DNA of 64,000 nucleotides from positions 59,633-123,632 of the forward strand of contig NZ_JAFCLU010000022.1 in assembly GCF_018130385.1 (NCBI RefSeq), in the 5' to 3' direction. A program made the translations under genes and the position numbers. Of the stretch, positions 1-7,501 are shown piece by piece. This stretch comes from Bradyrhizobium sp. AUGA SZCCT0283. GTDB lineage: Bacteria > Pseudomonadota > Alphaproteobacteria > Rhizobiales > Xanthobacteraceae. Positions within the stretch are counted from its first letter, which is position 1; each line of letters begins with the position of its first letter. The notes beneath the pieces are model-generated. The model had not been told where the DNA came from and searched no databases. It saw only the letters and a program-made list of their open reading frames with translations.

Positions 1-27
1 CAGATCGACGGTGTCGGTCGTGGTCAT
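1..27 (-). CDS. N-terminal 9 codons of a gene leaving the window
   Basis: On the minus strand an ATG at position 27 opens MTTTDTVDL and runs off the left edge. An AGGAG-like ribosome site (AAAAGGAGCCGTC) lies just before it, which makes this a believable gene start. It is divergent from the enoyl-CoA hydratase gene, so both probably share the AT-rich stretch 30-60. Nothing can be said about function from nine residues. Confidence 0.5.
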
Positions 28-45
28 GACGGCTCCTTTTAAATT

Positions 46-56
46 ATGATCATCAT
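46..56. promoter_or_regulatory. Small palindrome in divergent promoter
   Basis: ATGAT-C-ATCAT is a perfect 5-bp inverted repeat in an AT-rich patch between the divergent gene starting at 27 and the hydratase at 169. It could be an operator, but it is short and has no matching second copy nearby, so the call is weak. Confidence 0.2.
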
Positions 57-168
57 TCTATATCGGCGTGTGCCGCCGCGCAACGCCCCTCGCCCGCCTG
101 CCCTTGACAAGCCGGCGCAATGTCCTTGGAAGTGGCGTAACCGTCCCGAACACGTCCGGAAAAACAAA

Positions 169-939
169 ATGGAAATGCTCAATCCGCATTGTGGGGTCGA
201 CCGCGACGATCGAGGCGTCGTTCGCCTGTCGATCTGCAACGCAGGCTCTCTCAACATCCTCTCGTCCGCCGTGACCGATGCCGTGCGCGAAGGGTTTGAG
301 AGGCTCGCCGGCGACAAGGACATCCGCGCGGTCATCCTCGCCGGCCAGAGCGAGAAGAGCATGATCGGCGGCGCCGACATCGAGGAGATGGCGCGGCTCG
401 ACCAGAAATCCGCCGAAGCCTTCATCACGCGGCTGCGCGACCTCTGCGAGGCCGTGCGCAACTTTCCTGCACCCGTGATCGCGCGGCTTCCCGGCTGGTG
501 CCTCGGTGGCGGCCTCGAGGTCGCCGCCGCCTGCGATTTCCGCATTGCCGCCCATGACGCCAAATTCGGCATGCCGGAGGTGCGTGTCGGCATCCCCTCG
601 GTGATCCATGCCGCCCTGTTGCCGCGGCTGATTGGCTGGGGCCGCGCCCGCTGGCTGGTCATGACGGCGGAGAACATCGACGCGCCGACCGCGCTCGCCT
701 GGGGCCTGGTCGACATGGTCGCCAAGCAAGGCGGCCTCGAAGCTGCGGTGGAGCATACGGTGAAAGCGCTGCTCGAATGCGGACCCGAAGCACTGCGCGC
801 GCAGAAGGCGCTGCTGCGCCAGTGGGAAGAGCTGCCGCTGACGGAGTCGGTCAATCTCAGCGTCGGCGTATTCGGAAAGTCCTTCGTGACCGGCGAGCCG
901 CAGCGGCTGATGCAGGGATTTCTCGACCGCAAGAAATAG
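169..939 (+). CDS. Enoyl-CoA hydratase/isomerase family protein
   Basis: A crotonase-fold protein of 256 aa, the usual family length, expected to hydrate or isomerise an acyl-CoA in the cytoplasm. The oxyanion-hole motifs are present: GGADIEEM near residue 65 and GWCLGGGLEVAAACDFRIA near residue 110. The first catalytic-glutamate region (MPEVRVGIPS) is kept. The frame is open back to an ATG at 46, but residues encoded before 169 are Arg/Pro-rich and unlike the family, so I start at 169 (MEMLNPHCG). Twelve bases separate it from the downstream FAD hydroxylase, so the two are probably co-transcribed. The substrate is unknown; the neighbourhood suggests degradation of an aromatic or branched acid. 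Confidence 0.85.
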   Translation: MEMLNPHCGVDRDDRGVVRLSICNAGSLNILSSAVTDAVREGFERLAGDKDIRAVILAGQSEKSMIGGADIEEMARLDQKSAEAFITRLRDLCEAVRNFPAPVIARLPGWCLGGGLEVAAACDFRIAAHDAKFGMPEVRVGIPSVIHAALLPRLIGWGRARWLVMTAENIDAPTALAWGLVDMVAKQGGLEAAVEHTVKALLECGPEALRAQKALLRQWEELPLTESVNLSVGVFGKSFVTGEPQRLMQGFLDRKK

Positions 940-951
940 ACGGAGGGACGC

Positions 952-2643
952 ATGAGACCTGCCGGCAAGGGAGCGCTGGAGTCGCTCTACTTCGACTATC
1001 CGAGGTTTGCGGCGCGGCGCGTTCCTGAACTTGACGGCGCCACGCCAAGGCACCCGGTATTGATCGTTGGCGCCGGCCCGATCGGCATGACGGCCGCGCT
1101 GGTGCTGGCGCGCTACGGCATCAGGAGCGTGCTGATCGAACGCAAGGACACCTTTAATGACGGCAGCCGCGCGATCTGCATCGCGCGGCCGAGCATGCAT
1201 ATCCTGGAACGGATCGGCGCGGTCGCGCCGTTTGTCGAAAAGGCGCTCGGCTGGCGGTTCGGCCGCAGCTACTATCGCGGCGAGCAGATTTTCCGGCTGG
1301 AGATGCCGCAACCGCCGGGCGAAAAATATCTGCCGATGTACAATCTGCAGCAGCAATACATCGAAAAATTCCTGCACGATGCGGTCGCGACGAGCGACCT
1401 GATCGACATGCGCTGGCAGAGCGAATTATCGGCCATCGAGCCTCACAATGATGGCGTATCAGTCCGGATTTCGTCGCCAGCGGGCGATTATCGGCTCGAT
1501 GCCGATTATGTGCTTGCCGCCGACGGCGCGCGTTCGCCTGTCCGATCGATGCTTGGCCTGCGGCTCAAGGGCGACAATTACGAAGGCCGGTATGTAATCG
1601 CGGATATCCGCATGGATCACGATTTTCCGACCGAGCGCCGCGCCTTTTTCGAATCGGCCGGCAATCCCGGCGGCACGGTGCTGATCCACAAGCAGCCGGA
1701 TGATATCTGGCGCGTGGATTACCAGCTTCGCGAAGGCGAGAGCGAGGCAGATGCCCTGAAAGAAGAAAGCATCCGCGCCCGCGTCGGCGCGATCCTTGCC
1801 GACATCGGCCACGCCAAACCGTGGGAACTGGAATGGTGGAGCGTCTATTCCGCCAACACGCTCTGCCTTGACGATTATCGCCACGGCCGCGTCTTCTTCA
1901 TCGGCGATGCCGCGCATATTGTGCCGATCTTCGGGGTGCGCGGACTGAACAACGGCCTCGCGGATGCCGAAAATATCGGCTGGAAACTCGCGCTCGTGCT
2001 CCATGGCGAGGCGGACGAGCGGCTGCTCGACAGCTATTCGCCGGAGCGGCGCGGCGCCACGCTCGATGTCTTCGCCAATGCCACCAAGAGCACGCGCTTC
2101 ATGACGCCGCCGACACGCGGCTGGCGATTGGCGCGCGAAGCGGCTTTGTCGCTCAGTTTGAAGCACGCGTTTCCGCGAGGGCTCGCCAATCCGCGCCAGA
2201 TGCAGCCCTATAGCTATTCGGAAAGCCTGCTGACGCCCTATGCCGGGCGCGACGCCGAATTTGCCGGCGGCCCTCCTTGCGGCAGCGTCGCGCCGAACGC
2301 TGGGCTCGCCGATGGAAGCTATCTGCTGGATCGCGCTGGCAACGGCATGACGGCGATCCTGTTCTGCGAGGGGCAGCCGACCGCCGAACAGGTGGCGCTG
2401 CTCGCGCAACTCGGCCGGATCGACAAGCGCTTCGTTCCGGTGCTGGTCACGTCACGTGGCTCTGCCTCCGAAGCGAAAACCATTACGGATAATGACGGCG
2501 AAATCGCCCGCGTGTTCGCCGCAGCGCCCGGCACGCTCTATCTGCTGCGGCCCGACCTGCACATTGCCGGGCGATGGAAGGCCGTCGTTCCCGGCGAGAT
2601 CCTGAAAACCGCAGGCCTTTGCCTGGGAAGCGAGATGCCATGA
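952..2643 (+). CDS. FAD-dependent aromatic hydroxylase-type monooxygenase
   Basis: A 563-aa flavoprotein of the group A monooxygenase family that includes 3-(3-hydroxyphenyl)propionate hydroxylase and phenol hydroxylases. The N-terminal GxGxxG Rossmann motif (VGAGPIGMTAAL) is near residue 40, a DG-type motif (AADGARSPVRSML) is near 190, and the second FAD motif (GRVFFIGDAAHIVPI) is near 310. The C-terminal 150 residues match the thioredoxin-like tail of the PheA/MhpA type. The start is supported by CGGAGG eight bases upstream. It overlaps the DUF2783 gene by four bases (ATGA), indicating translational coupling. The substrate cannot be read from the sequence. Confidence 0.85.
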   Translation: MRPAGKGALESLYFDYPRFAARRVPELDGATPRHPVLIVGAGPIGMTAALVLARYGIRSVLIERKDTFNDGSRAICIARPSMHILERIGAVAPFVEKALGWRFGRSYYRGEQIFRLEMPQPPGEKYLPMYNLQQQYIEKFLHDAVATSDLIDMRWQSELSAIEPHNDGVSVRISSPAGDYRLDADYVLAADGARSPVRSMLGLRLKGDNYEGRYVIADIRMDHDFPTERRAFFESAGNPGGTVLIHKQPDDIWRVDYQLREGESEADALKEESIRARVGAILADIGHAKPWELEWWSVYSANTLCLDDYRHGRVFFIGDAAHIVPIFGVRGLNNGLADAENIGWKLALVLHGEADERLLDSYSPERRGATLDVFANATKSTRFMTPPTRGWRLAREAALSLSLKHAFPRGLANPRQMQPYSYSESLLTPYAGRDAEFAGGPPCGSVAPNAGLADGSYLLDRAGNGMTAILFCEGQPTAEQVALLAQLGRIDKRFVPVLVTSRGSASEAKTITDNDGEIARVFAAAPGTLYLLRPDLHIAGRWKAVVPGEILKTAGLCLGSEMP

Positions 2644-2825
2644 GCGCGATGCCGTTCGAGGACTTCGAAACCGCCTATGAGGCGCTGGCAACCGCAATCG
2701 ATCAGGCCGGGCCTGCGCGCGAAGCGCTGTTCCTGACCCGGCTTGCACTGGTGCTCGGCCATGAGCTCGGCGACATCGCGGTCTTCCGGAAGGCCATCGA
2801 AACCGCGCTCGACGGGCTGGAATAG
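2640..2825 (+). CDS. DUF2783-like small protein
   Basis: This 61-aa protein (MSAMPFEDFETAYEA...) starts inside the stop of the monooxygenase. Small DUF2783 proteins are typically encoded directly after FAD monooxygenases of this type, and the sequence (FETAYEALATAIDQ, then LTRLALVLGHELGD) looks like that helical family. Its role is unknown; a stabilising or assembly partner of the hydroxylase is an inference from the coupling. Family assignment is from memory of the pattern, not a search. Confidence 0.65.
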   Translation: MSAMPFEDFETAYEALATAIDQAGPAREALFLTRLALVLGHELGDIAVFRKAIETALDGLE

Positions 2826-3004
2826 CGACTGTCCGCGGCAATCCCCGCTCTCAGAGCGCCGATCGATCAATTTCTCTCATGCGAGCGGCGAGATTTTTCA
2901 TGGGATGATCCGTTGCGATTCCCGCCGCATATAATATTATAGACATAATCCAATGATGAGACTGACGCTCGCGCGGATCGATCATGGCGCCAGCACTGTC
3001 TCGT

Positions 3005-3056
3005 CACGTCCTGAAATGAGGGAAGTACGACATTCACGTCAGACGACCATCACGTC
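3005..3056. promoter_or_regulatory. Three CACGTC repeats before the MFS gene
   Basis: TCACGTC occurs three times, with CACGTC at 3005, 3035 and 3051; the last two extend to TCACGTCAGA. They end about 55 bases before the MFS start. The 285-base gap 2826-3110 otherwise holds an AT-rich patch (2932-2941, ATAATATTAT) that could be promoter. A regulator site is plausible but not proven. Confidence 0.3.
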
Positions 3057-3110
3057 AGAATACGTAAGCCAAACCAAGCAAATCTTCCCTCTGAAATCCC
3101 CCGAGGCCCA

Positions 3111-4397
3111 ATGATCTCGAACTGGCTGTCAGCCACCCTCGCCCGCCACAACATCCATTACGGCTGGGTGATGGTCGGCGTGACCTTCCTCACCGCCCTG
3201 ATATCAGCGGGCACCGTCGGCGCGCCCGGCGTTTTCATCGTGCCCCTGCAGAAGGAATTCGGCTGGACCACGGCGGAGATTTCCTCGGCGCTGTCGATCC
3301 GCTTCATCCTGTTCGGCCTGATGGCGCCTTTCGCCGCTGCGCTGATGAACCGCTACGGGCTGCGCAACATCACGCTGTTGGCGCTGCTGATCGTCGTATC
3401 CGGCCTCGTCGCGTCGCTGGCGATGACGCAGGTCTGGCAGCTGATGCTGCTGTGGGGCGTGGTGATCGGGCTCGGCACCGGCATGACCGCGCTGGTGCTG
3501 GGCGCCACGATCGCCGCACGCTGGTTCGTGGCGCGGCGCGGCCTCGTGGTCGGCATCCTCACCGCGAGCGTCGCCACCGGACAGCTCGCCTTCCTGCCGC
3601 TATTGGCAAGTCTCACCGATCGATACGGCTGGCGGATCGCGCTGGCGCTGGTCTGCGTCATGCTGGGCGTCGCCGCCTTCGCCGTGCTGATGGTCATGCG
3701 CGACCGGCCGAGCGACGTCGGCCTGCGGCCATTCGGCGACGAAGGCACCGAGCCGCTGCCGGCGCCTCCCCCCAACAACACGCCGATCATGGCGGCGGCG
3801 CTCGGCACCCTCCGCGATGCCTCGAAGTCGGGCGTGTTCTGGATCCTGTTCGCCACCTTCTTCATCTGCGGCGCCAGCACCAATGGCCTGATCCAGGTTC
3901 ACCTGATTCCGATGTGCCTCGATTTCGGCATTCCGCAAGTGCAGGCGGCAAGCCTGCTCGCGGCGATGGGCATCTTCGATTTCGTCGGCACCATCGCCTC
4001 CGGCTGGCTGTCCGACCGCTACGACAACCGCTGGCTCCTGTTCTGGTATTACGGGCTGCGCGGCCTGTCCCTGCTGTTCCTGCCGTTCACCGACTTCTCG
4101 TTCTACGGCCTGTCCGTGTTCGCGATGTTCTACGGGCTCGACTGGATCGCAACGGTGCCGCCGACGGTGCGGCTCACCGCCCAGCGCTTCGGTCCCGAAC
4201 GCGCCAACCTCGTATTCGGCTGGATCTTTGCCGGCCATCAACTGGGCGCGGGTGTCGCGGCCTTCGGCGCCGGCCTGTCGCGAACAGTACTGGCAACCTA
4301 TCTACCGGCCTTCTTCGTCGCCGGTGCGCTCTGTGTGGTCGCGGCGCTGATCGTGCTGGCGATCTCGCGGCCGACGGCCAAAGCGGCGGCGGCGTGA
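3111..4397 (+). CDS. MFS transporter, probable organic-acid carrier
   Basis: A 428-aa inner-membrane protein with about 12 hydrophobic segments. The loop between helices 2 and 3 carries the MFS-type pattern (MAPFAAALMNRYGLRN), and the first half has GVFIVPLQKEFGWTTAEIS, a pattern of the oxalate/formate-antiporter-like (OxlT) and monocarboxylate MFS group. A central loop near residue 210 is polar. It stands alone between the hydroxylase operon and the convergent carboxyltransferase gene, so uptake of the substrate of that catabolic block is a reasonable guess. Confidence 0.8.
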   Translation: MISNWLSATLARHNIHYGWVMVGVTFLTALISAGTVGAPGVFIVPLQKEFGWTTAEISSALSIRFILFGLMAPFAAALMNRYGLRNITLLALLIVVSGLVASLAMTQVWQLMLLWGVVIGLGTGMTALVLGATIAARWFVARRGLVVGILTASVATGQLAFLPLLASLTDRYGWRIALALVCVMLGVAAFAVLMVMRDRPSDVGLRPFGDEGTEPLPAPPPNNTPIMAAALGTLRDASKSGVFWILFATFFICGASTNGLIQVHLIPMCLDFGIPQVQAASLLAAMGIFDFVGTIASGWLSDRYDNRWLLFWYYGLRGLSLLFLPFTDFSFYGLSVFAMFYGLDWIATVPPTVRLTAQRFGPERANLVFGWIFAGHQLGAGVAAFGAGLSRTVLATYLPAFFVAGALCVVAALIVLAISRPTAKAAAA

Positions 4398-4403
4398 TGC
4401 GAT

Positions 4404-4495
4404 CGTAGGGTGCGCAAAGGCGCACTTGCGCCGTGCCCACCATCTTTCCTCGTCGGCACAGAATGGTGGGCACGCTTCGCTTTGCCCACTCTACG
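4404..4495. repeat. Palindromic intergenic repeat, family A
   Basis: The element begins CGTAGGGTGCGCAAAGGCGC and ends with its imperfect inverse (GCTTTGCCCACTCTACG), enclosing GCCGTGCCCACCAT. A second copy lies at 21965-22053. It fills the gap between the convergent MFS and carboxyltransferase genes and may also act as a bidirectional terminator. Confidence 0.8.
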
Positions 4496-4519
4496 ACTCT
4501 CTACTCGCTACTCGCATCT

Positions 4520-6079
4520 TCACGGCCGCGTCGACATGTTGGATGGCGGACCCACGTTGCGGATCGGTTCCGCCAGCCGCGCGAATTCGCACAATAGCGC
4601 GCGCGTCTTGCGGGGATCGATGACCTCTTCGACCCAGAATTTCTCGGCCGAGCGGAACGGCGAACGCAGCTTGTTCAGGCGATTCTCGATCTCCTTCAGC
4701 TTCGCAGCCGGATCATCCGAAGCATCGATGTCGGCGCGGTAGGCCGCCTCGATGCCGCCTTCCAGCGGCAGCGAGCCCCAATAGGCCGACGGCCAGGCAT
4801 AGCGCATCGAATAGCGGTTGGCCGGCTGGTGCACGACTCCAGCCACGCCGAACGCGTTGCGCACGATGATGGTGCACCAGGGCACCGTGCTCTGGTTGAC
4901 CGCCGCCATCGCGCGCACGCCGTGACGGATGGTCGCCGACTTCTCGGCCTCGAGCCCGATCATGAAGCCGGGGCAATCCATGAGATACACGACCGGCAGA
5001 TGGAAGGTCTCGGCGAAGTCGACCCAGCGCACCACCTTCTGGCACGCCTCCGCCGTCCACGACCCGCCATAGTGGAAGGGATCGCTGGCCAGCAGCAGCA
5101 CCGCGCGGCCTTCGAGCCGGGCAAGCCCGGTGATGACCGGCCGGCCGAAATTGGCGTTGACCTCGAAGAACGAGCCCTTGTCGACGACGGCGTCGATGAT
5201 CGGACGCATCTTGTAGACCTGGCGGCGGTTGCGCGGCACCGCCTTCAACAGCGATTCCTCTGCGCGCTCCGGATCGTCCGTGCAGGGTGTCGTCGGCGGC
5301 AGGTCGTACACCGATGACGGCAGATAGGACAGAAAACGCCTCGCGCGTTCGAACGCCTCCTCCTCGGTATCGACGGCATCATCGACGCCGCCCGCGCGGG
5401 TCTGGATATCGGCACCGCCAAGTTCCGTCTTGGTCAGATCTTGGCCGAGGCGTTTCACGACCGGCGGACCTGCGACGAACATCGCGGAATTCCTGGTCAT
5501 GACCGAATAATGGCTCGCCGCAAGCCGCGCCGCGCCAAGGCCCGCGACCGAACCGAGCCCGAGGGCCACCACGGGCACGCGCGCCATGTTCGCGATCGTG
5601 AACCAGTACCAGCGTGTGCCGCCGACCCCGCCGGGCAGATTGGCCGCCCCGCGCGTTTCAATCGTCTTTACCGAGCCGCCACCACCTGAGCCTTCGATCA
5701 CGCGAATGATCGGCAGGCGAAAATCGTGCGCCATTTCCTCGGCCATCAGCGGTTTGGCCGAGATCGAGGCATCCGCCGACCCACCGCGCACCGTGAAATC
5801 GTCGCCGACCACGACCACGGTGCGGCCGTCGATCTTGCCGCGGCCGAACACGCAGTTGGCCGGCGTCAGGTGCTTGAGTTCGCTGTTTTCATCATATTCG
5901 GCGATGCCGGAAATCGCGCCGATCTCGTGGAAGGAATTCTTGTCGATCAGTCCGTCGATGCGCTCACGAACCGTGAGCCGGCCCTGGTCATGCTGGCGCT
6001 TGACCTTGTCAACGCCTCCCATCTCGCGCGCGAACGCTTCGCGCCGAGCGAGGTCGTCGAGCTCCGGCTTCCAGTTCAT
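4520..6079 (-). CDS. Acyl-CoA carboxylase carboxyltransferase (beta) subunit
   Basis: A 519-aa carboxyltransferase of the propionyl-CoA/methylcrotonyl-CoA carboxylase beta family, which moves CO2 from biotin to an acyl-CoA. The N half has VFGRGKIDGRTVVVVGDDFTVRGG and GSGGGGSVKTIETRG, forming the first crotonase-like domain. The C half has NANFGRPVITGLARLEGRAV and MDCPGFMIGLEAEKS, the second. I chose the ATG at 6079 (MNWKPELDDLA) because GGAGG sits just upstream and the length then fits the family; a longer open frame extends further upstream. It lies downstream of, and overlaps, the IclR gene. No biotin carboxylase is in the window; the biotin carrier is divergent at 7120. Confidence 0.85.
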   Translation of the reverse strand: MNWKPELDDLARREAFAREMGGVDKVKRQHDQGRLTVRERIDGLIDKNSFHEIGAISGIAEYDENSELKHLTPANCVFGRGKIDGRTVVVVGDDFTVRGGSADASISAKPLMAEEMAHDFRLPIIRVIEGSGGGGSVKTIETRGAANLPGGVGGTRWYWFTIANMARVPVVALGLGSVAGLGAARLAASHYSVMTRNSAMFVAGPPVVKRLGQDLTKTELGGADIQTRAGGVDDAVDTEEEAFERARRFLSYLPSSVYDLPPTTPCTDDPERAEESLLKAVPRNRRQVYKMRPIIDAVVDKGSFFEVNANFGRPVITGLARLEGRAVLLLASDPFHYGGSWTAEACQKVVRWVDFAETFHLPVVYLMDCPGFMIGLEAEKSATIRHGVRAMAAVNQSTVPWCTIIVRNAFGVAGVVHQPANRYSMRYAWPSAYWGSLPLEGGIEAAYRADIDASDDPAAKLKEIENRLNKLRSPFRSAEKFWVEEVIDPRKTRALLCEFARLAEPIRNVGPPSNMSTRP

Positions 6080-6986
6080 TCGTATCCTCCGTCTTGATGA
6101 TCTTGTTATTATTATGGGTCGGTACCGGAAGCGGCTTTCTTTCGATACGGTTGGCGAAGATGTCGCCCTCGGCGCCTTCGAGCAGGCTGCCGAGCGCAAC
6201 ACCGAGCTGAAGCATCTGCGGCGCCACTTCCCTGTGCAACCGCTTCTCATCAAACATCGCGGAGAGCAGGCCGATCGTCGCGACGACGAAGGTTTGATAT
6301 TGCGGCGACCACACCGGCACCGCGCAACCGTTGATATGCGGGCTCCAGGTGCCACAGCCCACGACGTAGCCGTGTTCGCGCAAATGGCGGCGGTTGTCTT
6401 CGATGCGCGACTTCAACAATCCCGAATTTCCCGGGATCTCGCGCTCCATTTCGGCGATCAAGGCGTCGCCGACGTCGGTATCGAGCGCGGCGGTGTAGGC
6501 AAAGCCGGCCGCGGTGCTCGTCATCGAGATGCGGCTGCCGGTGCCTTCGTGCAGGCCGAGCGCGTTCGCCGCACGCGCGAATTCGAGATAGACCAGATGA
6601 TAGCGATCGGGAATCACGAAGCCGACGGTGCCCGGCAATTGATCGGCAACGTCCTGCAGTCGCAGCCGGATCAGATTGCGAAGCTGCAACCCCTTCATCA
6701 TCGAGGTGCTCATCGCCACCGCGCTTGGACCGATCCGGTATTTCTGGTCGCGCGGCAGATAAACGAGCTGGCCCATCCGCGTCAGCGTGTGCGTGAGCCG
6801 CGATACCGTCGACCGCGGCAGACCACAGCGGCTGGAAATTTCCAGATTGCCCAGTCTCGCTTCATGACCCTCGAAGCAGCGCAGGACGTCGAACGCCCGC
6901 GACACCACCTGGATCACATCACCCTCGCCTGCGAGATCGCTGGCGAGCATTCCCTGCTTGCTAAGCCGTTCCGAGCGTCTTCCCAT
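6009..6986 (-). CDS. IclR-family transcriptional regulator
   Basis: A 325-aa regulator with a winged-helix N-terminus (residues about 25-85, including LEISSRCGLPRSTVSRLTHTL) and an IclR effector domain (about 100-275). The last 45 or so residues are basic and low-complexity (THNNNKIIK...ARRPRSARS) and lie outside the normal domain. Those final codons overlap the first 71 bases of the carboxyltransferase in another frame, which is unusual. IclR-like palindromes at 7000-7025 suggest that it controls itself, the carboxyltransferase and the divergent biotin carrier. Confidence 0.85.
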   Translation of the reverse strand: MGRRSERLSKQGMLASDLAGEGDVIQVVSRAFDVLRCFEGHEARLGNLEISSRCGLPRSTVSRLTHTLTRMGQLVYLPRDQKYRIGPSAVAMSTSMMKGLQLRNLIRLRLQDVADQLPGTVGFVIPDRYHLVYLEFARAANALGLHEGTGSRISMTSTAAGFAYTAALDTDVGDALIAEMEREIPGNSGLLKSRIEDNRRHLREHGYVVGCGTWSPHINGCAVPVWSPQYQTFVVATIGLLSAMFDEKRLHREVAPQMLQLGVALGSLLEGAEGDIFANRIERKPLPVPTHNNNKIIKTEDTNELEAGARRPRSARSVRARDGRR

Positions 6987-6999
6987 GTTTTACGGCTCC

Positions 7000-7025
7000 A
7001 TTCCGCCCTGCGGAATAAAATTCCA
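7000..7025. promoter_or_regulatory. Overlapping IclR-type operator palindromes
   Basis: Two palindromes share one arm: ATTCCGC-CCT-GCGGAAT (7000-7016) and GGAAT-AAA-ATTCC (7012-7024). The second, with flanks, resembles the known E. coli IclR consensus TGGAAATNATTTCCA. They lie 13-38 bases before the IclR start and about 95 before the biotin-carrier start, so they are well placed for divergent autoregulation. Confidence 0.6.
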
Positions 7026-7119
7026 CTTGCAGAACAAACTACCTCAGGCAATCTGCGGCCACAACAAAAAGCCGTTCGCGAGGACACCTGTCCGTCAGAC
7101 GGTCCCCCGGAGAACGGAA

Positions 7120-7341
7120 ATGCCAGAGATCAAGATCGTCACCGAAGTCGCCGGCCGCGTGTGCGCGCTTCCCGTCACAACCGGCGGCAATGTCGGCGAC
7201 GGTGACGAGATTGCTTTCGTCGAAGCCATGAAGATGGAAATTCCGGTCACGTCGACGACGGCAGGAAGAATCAAGGCTATCCTGGTCGAACTCGACGACG
7301 TCATCGCCGAAGGACAGGTCGTTGCGATCATCGAAGCTTAA
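7120..7341 (+). CDS. Biotin carboxyl carrier (biotinyl/lipoyl domain) protein
   Basis: A free-standing 73-aa biotinyl domain with the canonical EAMKME motif; the biotinylated lysine would be Lys38. It should ferry carboxyl groups between a biotin carboxylase and the carboxyltransferase encoded divergently at 4520-6079. The start (MPEIKIV) has GGAGAACGGAA just upstream. The protein is only the swinging domain, with no Ala/Pro linker or BC-binding segment. No biotin carboxylase subunit is encoded in this window, so it must be supplied in trans or the pair must act differently, for example as a decarboxylase. Confidence 0.85.
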   Translation: MPEIKIVTEVAGRVCALPVTTGGNVGDGDEIAFVEAMKMEIPVTSTTAGRIKAILVELDDVIAEGQVVAIIEA

Positions 7342-7468
7342 CCAGATCACGGCATAAGCTTTCCTCGAACGAGCTCCGCGACAATCTGTCCAACTCAGAT
7401 GTTGTCGTATGCGTACCTAACGTTGCCATCACAAGCAGCCGATGACATGATCAATGCTAACGAGAGAA

Positions 7469-7483
7469 TTTCGCATCGCGAAA
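7469..7483. promoter_or_regulatory. Palindromic operator before TAXI binding protein
   Basis: TTTCGC-ATC-GCGAAA is a perfect 6-bp inverted repeat with a 3-base spacer, ending 18 bases before the TAXI-protein ATG. Its architecture and sequence (TTYCGC-N3-GCGRAA) match the TTCCGC-CCT-GCGGAA palindrome at 7001-7015 in the IclR promoter, so the same regulator probably binds both. Confidence 0.55.
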
Positions 7484-7501
7484 CCATCTGAGGGGAAAAC
7501 T

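Noticed and set aside
46..168. N-terminal extension of the enoyl-CoA hydratase from ATG 46.
   Set aside because: The 41 extra residues are Pro/Arg-rich and not crotonase-like; ATG 169 gives a normal family length.
2930..2960. CATAATCCAA shared by the MFS promoter (near 2949) and the sulfatase/TetR promoter (near 58600).
   Set aside because: The match is ten bases only, flanking dyads differ and the genes are unrelated; I treat it as chance.
6080..6355. Longer start of the carboxyltransferase.
   Set aside because: The extension is low-complexity, overlaps the iclR coding region deeply, and the ATG at 6079 has a strong ribosome site.
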